The translations under genes were made by a program, and so were the position numbers. A stretch of 11,084 nucleotides of DNA from Hamiltosporidium magnivora (taxonomy: Eukaryota; Microsporidia; Dubosqiidae), in NCBI GenBank assembly GCA_004325065.1, contig PITI01000544.1, positions 1 through 11,084 of the forward strand, given 5' to 3'. This document shows positions 8,245 to 11,084 of the stretch, in pieces. The stretch's first letter is position 1. Every line of letters begins with the position of its first letter. Below the pieces are notes generated by a model. The model ran no database searches. It saw only the letters and a program-made list of their open reading frames with translations, and was not told where the DNA came from.

Positions 8245-8500
8245 CTTGTTTCCTTACCCTGCCGGGTGCAGAATTGGTTTTAAAGTATCCTCTGCTTATT
8301 GTAAGAGGCAATTAAAAGGGGCTAATCTTCCATGTTGGAGTTGGGCGTAAGGCTAAATAACCACCCTTTAAAACCACTTTGTTACAAAACCCGAAAATAT
8401 AAACAAACATACCGTTGGGAAAAGACCAGTGAGCGGTAAAACTAAGGGAGGCCAAAGCTCGTACAGGGATGCAGTGCCAAGGATGAATGAATATATCCTT
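8245..8500 (+). mobile_element. GC-richer relic resembling a non-LTR retrotransposon segment
   Basis: A sharp island of higher GC inside very AT-rich DNA. Plus-strand phrases such as GTTGGAGTTGGGCGTAAGGC, CTTTGTTACAAAACCCG and CCAAAGCTCGTACAGGG recall the conserved untranslated part of LINE-type elements common in arthropods. No reverse transcriptase or endonuclease coding is visible. A short minus-strand frame at 8368-8565 (YELWPPLVLPLTGLF and on) is the antisense reading of this island. Assignment is by recall and needs a repeat-library match. Confidence 0.4.
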
Positions 8501-9725
8501 ATTCTATAATTTAAAAGAAAATTAAAATTATTTCCATCAATCTTACCAAAATTTAAAGAATTCAAATTTTACCAATATCAAAATAAGAATACATTAAGCA
8601 TTCAAATATATTTTCGTAACTGTATTTGGTTTAAAATTGATGTTTTTTTATAATATAAATTAAAGACATATTTTTCCCAGCTAGAGCTGAATATAGATTA
8701 TTGTATTTGGTTAGCTTCCTATCAAATTATCAGCGAGCATATGCTCTTTTTATTTTTAAAATGCTATTTCAGTATTATGAACTTCTCAAATAGGCATAAT
8801 ACAATATATATCAGGAGTTTGTTAAAATTAGTTTTTTCCGCAAATCCTGACTTCCTATACCTTTTTTATTGTAATTTTAAATCCATGTATCTTGTTTGCT
8901 ACATATTAGGCCTAAAATCTTTTATTTGTGTCTTATCAAGTTCTTCATTTCTATTACAAATATACAAATTAATAAAATGTTAAATATGTTTAAAACTCAT
9001 CTACATATATTATAGAAGCAATATCAAAAAATATGTATTTTTTCACTTAATTTTCTATTTTATACTTATAAAAAATTTAATTTCACATTATTAGACGAAG
9101 GAAATCTTATACAATGAAACATTTTGATTCTTTATATATTCATTGCAATTGTAACATTTAAAGCTTCTATGAGAAAAGTAAAGAGACATAAAACATAATT
9201 TTTTAGAATCTTTAACTTTGGAAATCATTCATCTGAAATGCTTAATTACAGTTCCTTCACCGATATAACCAATATCCCTGGTTCATAGATGTTTGAATCA
9301 TATTATTAAAATCATTTACAGAGTCAAAGCGTATAAAATATCCAATAATACTTTCCACAGTAAAAAATAAAAAAAAATTGGATTTTTTATCTTCGAATGT
9401 CTTAATTTTTTGATGTAAATATTTCATTTACTTCCAACAAAATCAAAACCATAGACTTATCAAACAGCATATAAAAAATTGAAATAAAAACTTTGATTTC
9501 TGTTCATATTTTATCTTAGAAACATTTTTTTTAGCAATTAAAAGCTTTCAAGATATATTTGGTAATTATAATGTTAATGTTTGTTGTAATAAATATTATT
9601 CCTAGACAAAACATTACATAAAAATTAAAAATGTTTAGTCTTTCTAACTCTGCTTTAACCATAATAACCTTAAAAATCCTTATATATATCTTATATCGTA
9701 ATTAAAAAGCAAGATTATACTTCTC
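8501..9725. other. AT-rich non-genic region
   Basis: No supportable gene. An 80-codon Phe/Leu/Ser-rich plus frame at 8741-8983 has no motif, no CCC motif before its ATG, and a composition no different from its surroundings, so I treat it as chance. Confidence 0.4.
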
Positions 9726-9797
9726 ATCTCTTTTATCTCTTCTATCTCTTCTATCTCTTCTATATCTTCTATCTCTTCTATCTCTTCTATCTCTTCT
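9726..9797 (+). repeat. 9-bp pyrimidine minisatellite (ATCTCTTCT)n
   Basis: Eight consecutive 9-bp units start at 9726, 9735, 9744, 9753, 9762, 9771, 9780 and 9789. Most are exactly ATCTCTTCT; the first and fifth have one substitution each. The array continues as imperfect pyrimidine-rich sequence (TCTTTTATCTCTTCTCC) toward the OB-fold gene and forms the distal part of its pyrimidine-rich upstream tract. Confidence 0.92.
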
Positions 9798-9913
9798 TTC
9801 TTTTATCTCTTCTCCTTTAAAATCTACTCTCTTTTACCCATATTTCTTTACACTCTACTTTCTTATACCCCTTACAAATTTATACTTCTCTTCTCCTTCC
9901 TTCATTAATATTC
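9798..9913 (+). promoter_or_regulatory. Pyrimidine-rich upstream tract of the OB-fold gene
   Basis: This plus-strand segment is almost all C and T interspersed with short A runs and carries several C runs (TTTTACCCA, TTATACCCCTT) before TTAAACCC. Like the MYG1 upstream region it switches to A-rich once the gene begins. A promoter role is inferred from position. Confidence 0.35.
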
Positions 9914-9947
9914 TTAAACCCTTATGCATAAAAAATATTTTTCTTAA
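9914..9947 (+). promoter_or_regulatory. CCC-type motif with an upstream ATG and 7-codon uORF
   Basis: TTAAACCC (9914-9921) lies two bases before an ATG at 9924, the same spacing as at MYG1. That ATG reads MHKKYFS and then TAA (9945-9947), in the same frame as the OB-fold gene, whose ATG follows one codon later at 9951. Either transcription begins after 9924 and this ATG is not in the mRNA, or it is a real uORF, or the stop is a late change or sequence error in an originally longer N-terminus. Confidence 0.5.
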
Positions 9948-9950
9948 AAA

Positions 9951-10535
9951 ATGAACACAATAGATGAATTAATAAATAAAATCAGATCAAAAAAAATAAA
10001 AAAAGAGGAAACCACTGGTGATATAGTTAATAAAACCACAGGTGATATAGTTAATAAAACTACAACTGATACAAATACAAACATATCAAATACAAACACA
10101 AACACAAACATAAGCACAAATACAAATGATACAACAGATACACTACATAAGCACAAAGAATCACAGGACATAGAAATAATAACATCACAAGTCTACCCAA
10201 CCACCCACACAACCACAGACTTTAAAAATCTTCAAAGCATAAAAAATAAAATCCAAGATTTTATAGAAATAAAAGAAATAAAAGAAACAGAAAAATACAA
10301 AATAGAAAATTATTTAATAAGTATTGTAAAAAGAATTATTAAATATGATAATATTGTTTGTGGAATCGAACTTATAGATGAAACAGGAGAAATTAAAGGA
10401 TCTTTGTTTTGTGAGACTGTACATATATTTGATATTAAAATAGGGTCTATAGTTGTTATTGAAAACTTTAGTTTATGGAAAATCAACGAAACTCATTTAA
10501 ATATTTCTAGTGAGAATATCAAAGAGGTAATATAA
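9951..10535 (+). CDS. OB-fold protein resembling the HROB (C17orf53) C-terminal domain
   Basis: 194 residues. Residues 1-20 are Lys-rich. Residues 21-36 hold two copies of TTGDIVNK. About 37-65 is Thr/Asn-rich low complexity, and 66-110 is polar linker. Residues 119-194 have the alternating pattern of an OB-fold: strand VKRIIKY, then VCGIELIDETGEIKGSL (136-152), GSIVVIENFSLW (165-176) and HLNIS (182-186). The order 'D-x-TGE-x-(K/Q)G-(S/T)', 'GS-(V/I)-(V/L)', 'LN-(V/I)' recalls the HROB OB domain, whose human member recruits the MCM8-MCM9 helicase in homologous recombination. This is family recall, not a search; other OB-fold ssDNA-binding proteins are possible. Animal HROB is far longer, so this would be a reduced version. 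Codon use changes sharply near residue 123. The start at 9951 is the first ATG after an in-frame stop at 9945-9947. Confidence 0.75.
   Translation: MNTIDELINKIRSKKIKKEETTGDIVNKTTGDIVNKTTTDTNTNISNTNTNTNISTNTNDTTDTLHKHKESQDIEIITSQVYPTTHTTTDFKNLQSIKNKIQDFIEIKEIKETEKYKIENYLISIVKRIIKYDNIVCGIELIDETGEIKGSLFCETVHIFDIKIGSIVVIENFSLWKINETHLNISSENIKEVI
10011..10058 (+). repeat. 24-bp coding direct repeat, two units
   Basis: Two adjacent 24-bp units (10011-10034 and 10035-10058) differ by one base and encode TTGDIVNK twice in the low-complexity N-terminus of the OB-fold protein. The next codons (ACTACAACTGAT) look like the start of a decayed third unit. The multiple-of-three length keeps the frame open. 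Confidence 0.9.
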
Positions 10536-10569
10536 GAAGAAGAAATAGAAAGATAGAATGTTATAAATA

Positions 10570-10646
10570 AATTGTTAATAAATAAATAAATTGGATAATT
10601 GTTAATAAATTGAATAATAAAGGCGATAATTGCTAATAAATTGGAT
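10570..10646 (+). repeat. Degenerate AT-rich tandem repeat downstream of the OB-fold gene
   Basis: Three units of roughly 27, 31 and 19 bp (10570-10596, 10597-10627, 10628-10646) share AATTGYTAATAAATTGGAT-like sequence with AAT insertions in the first two. It begins about 35 bp after the stop codon and may overlap the 3' UTR; several AATAAA words occur within it and could serve as polyadenylation signals. Confidence 0.7.
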
Positions 10647-10716
10647 AAATAAAAAATAATTTATTTAAAAGTATCAAATCTTTTTAAAATAGTAGCAAGT
10701 GTTATATTTGTTTTTA

Positions 10717-11084
10717 TGACATTAACGCAGTTCTAGGTTTAACATAAATGACTGCTACCCCAACATTCCATCGGTAACCCCTGCGATACCTACGTCCCAA
10801 AGCCTTTCATCTACCAGGTGTGTAGAACCTAATTAATAGGCGAGGCAGTTGCGCGGAGTTCGTTAGTGCCGGTTGCATGGAGTGTGATCGAAGGTCGAAG
10901 CCCCTCCTGGGCTCACCCAATACTATGTAGCATTCCCACTTACTCTACACTTTCTGAACCTAATATACTTTTAGCTAAGATATATTTCAGAGACTTATAT
11001 GGGGTTCACCTAGAAAGTGCAACGTCATACCAACAGGTATAATCTGCTACTTAGCTTTCCTGGCTTTAAATGGTTTTTTGTTTT
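10717..11084 (+). pseudogene. Dispersed repeat, copy 3 (cut by the window edge)
   Basis: The most GC-rich and apparently least decayed copy. It begins near TGACATTAACGCAG and is still in progress at the end of the window. A 69-codon frame without ATG is open at 10833-11039, bounded by TAA codons; it contains VAWSVIE (10872-10892), PILCSIPTYSTLSEPN (10917-10964) and LLAKIYFRDLYG. Upstream, LRYLRPKAFHLPGV is encoded at 10781-10822 in another frame, so at least one frameshift separates the blocks. Not assigned to any transposon family; no terminal inverted repeat or reverse transcriptase motif is seen in the visible part. Confidence 0.75.

Noticed and set aside
8368..8565. 65-codon minus-strand frame in the GC-rich island
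   Set aside because: It reads across what looks like untranslated retrotransposon sequence, and its end runs into plain AT-rich DNA; no domain.
8741..8983. 80-codon plus-strand frame resembling a membrane protein
   Set aside because: Phe/Leu/Ile richness is expected from AT-rich DNA; there is no start motif and no compositional change at its ends.
9944..10171. 75-codon Val/Phe-rich minus-strand frame
   Set aside because: Antisense of the Thr/Asn-rich repeat part of the OB-fold gene; its composition follows from the repeat.
10860..10915. tRNA-like or SINE B-box (GGTCGAAGCCC) in repeat copy 3
   Set aside because: The T-loop is one base short of the consensus, no cloverleaf can be drawn around it, and it is lost in copy 1; it lies in a stretch better explained as coding.

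Overview
The window looks like part of a large, AT-rich, repeat-laden genome of a microsporidian (obligate intracellular fungal relative). The evidence is indirect. The three convincing genes are short, have no visible introns, and are strongly A/T-biased in codon choice. Two of them share an almost identical TTAAACCC motif a few bases before an ATG, as expected of the 'CCC' start-proximal motif described in microsporidia. One gene encodes a small secreted cysteine-rich protein of the kind common in spore coats. No rRNA, tRNA or CRISPR was found. The genus cannot be fixed from the sequence alone.

Layout. 1-1130: non-genic, with GC-richer decayed mobile-element-like sequence at about 200-520 and several hairpins. 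1130-1530 (minus) and 2170-2720 (plus): two copies of one old dispersed repeat; a third copy starts at 10717 and runs off the right edge. 3030-3935 (plus): a MYG1-family (UPF0160) protein. 4135-5028 (minus, convergent): a predicted secreted Cys-rich, Pro/Gln-rich protein, with three tandem 47-75 bp repeats directly upstream. 5241-8240: a 3-kb very AT-rich stretch with no supportable gene. 8245-8500: an island of higher GC resembling non-LTR retrotransposon sequence. 8500-9720: more AT-rich non-genic DNA. 9726-9797: a 9-bp pyrimidine minisatellite. 9951-10535 (plus): a protein with a Thr/Asn-rich repeat N-terminus and a C-terminal OB-fold resembling the HROB (C17orf53) domain. 10570-10646: A/T-rich tandem repeats.

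The three genes do not form an operon or an obvious pathway: a putative RNA exonuclease, a secreted structural-type protein and a putative DNA-repair OB-fold protein. What links them is gene architecture. Pyrimidine-rich DNA lies before the plus-strand starts, and within each gene codon choice shifts from A/C-ending near the start to T-ending further on.

The best candidate for something undescribed is the dispersed repeat. Its three diverged copies keep the same amino acids in matching frames despite stops and frameshifts, so it is the fossil of a protein-coding element that I cannot assign to a known family.
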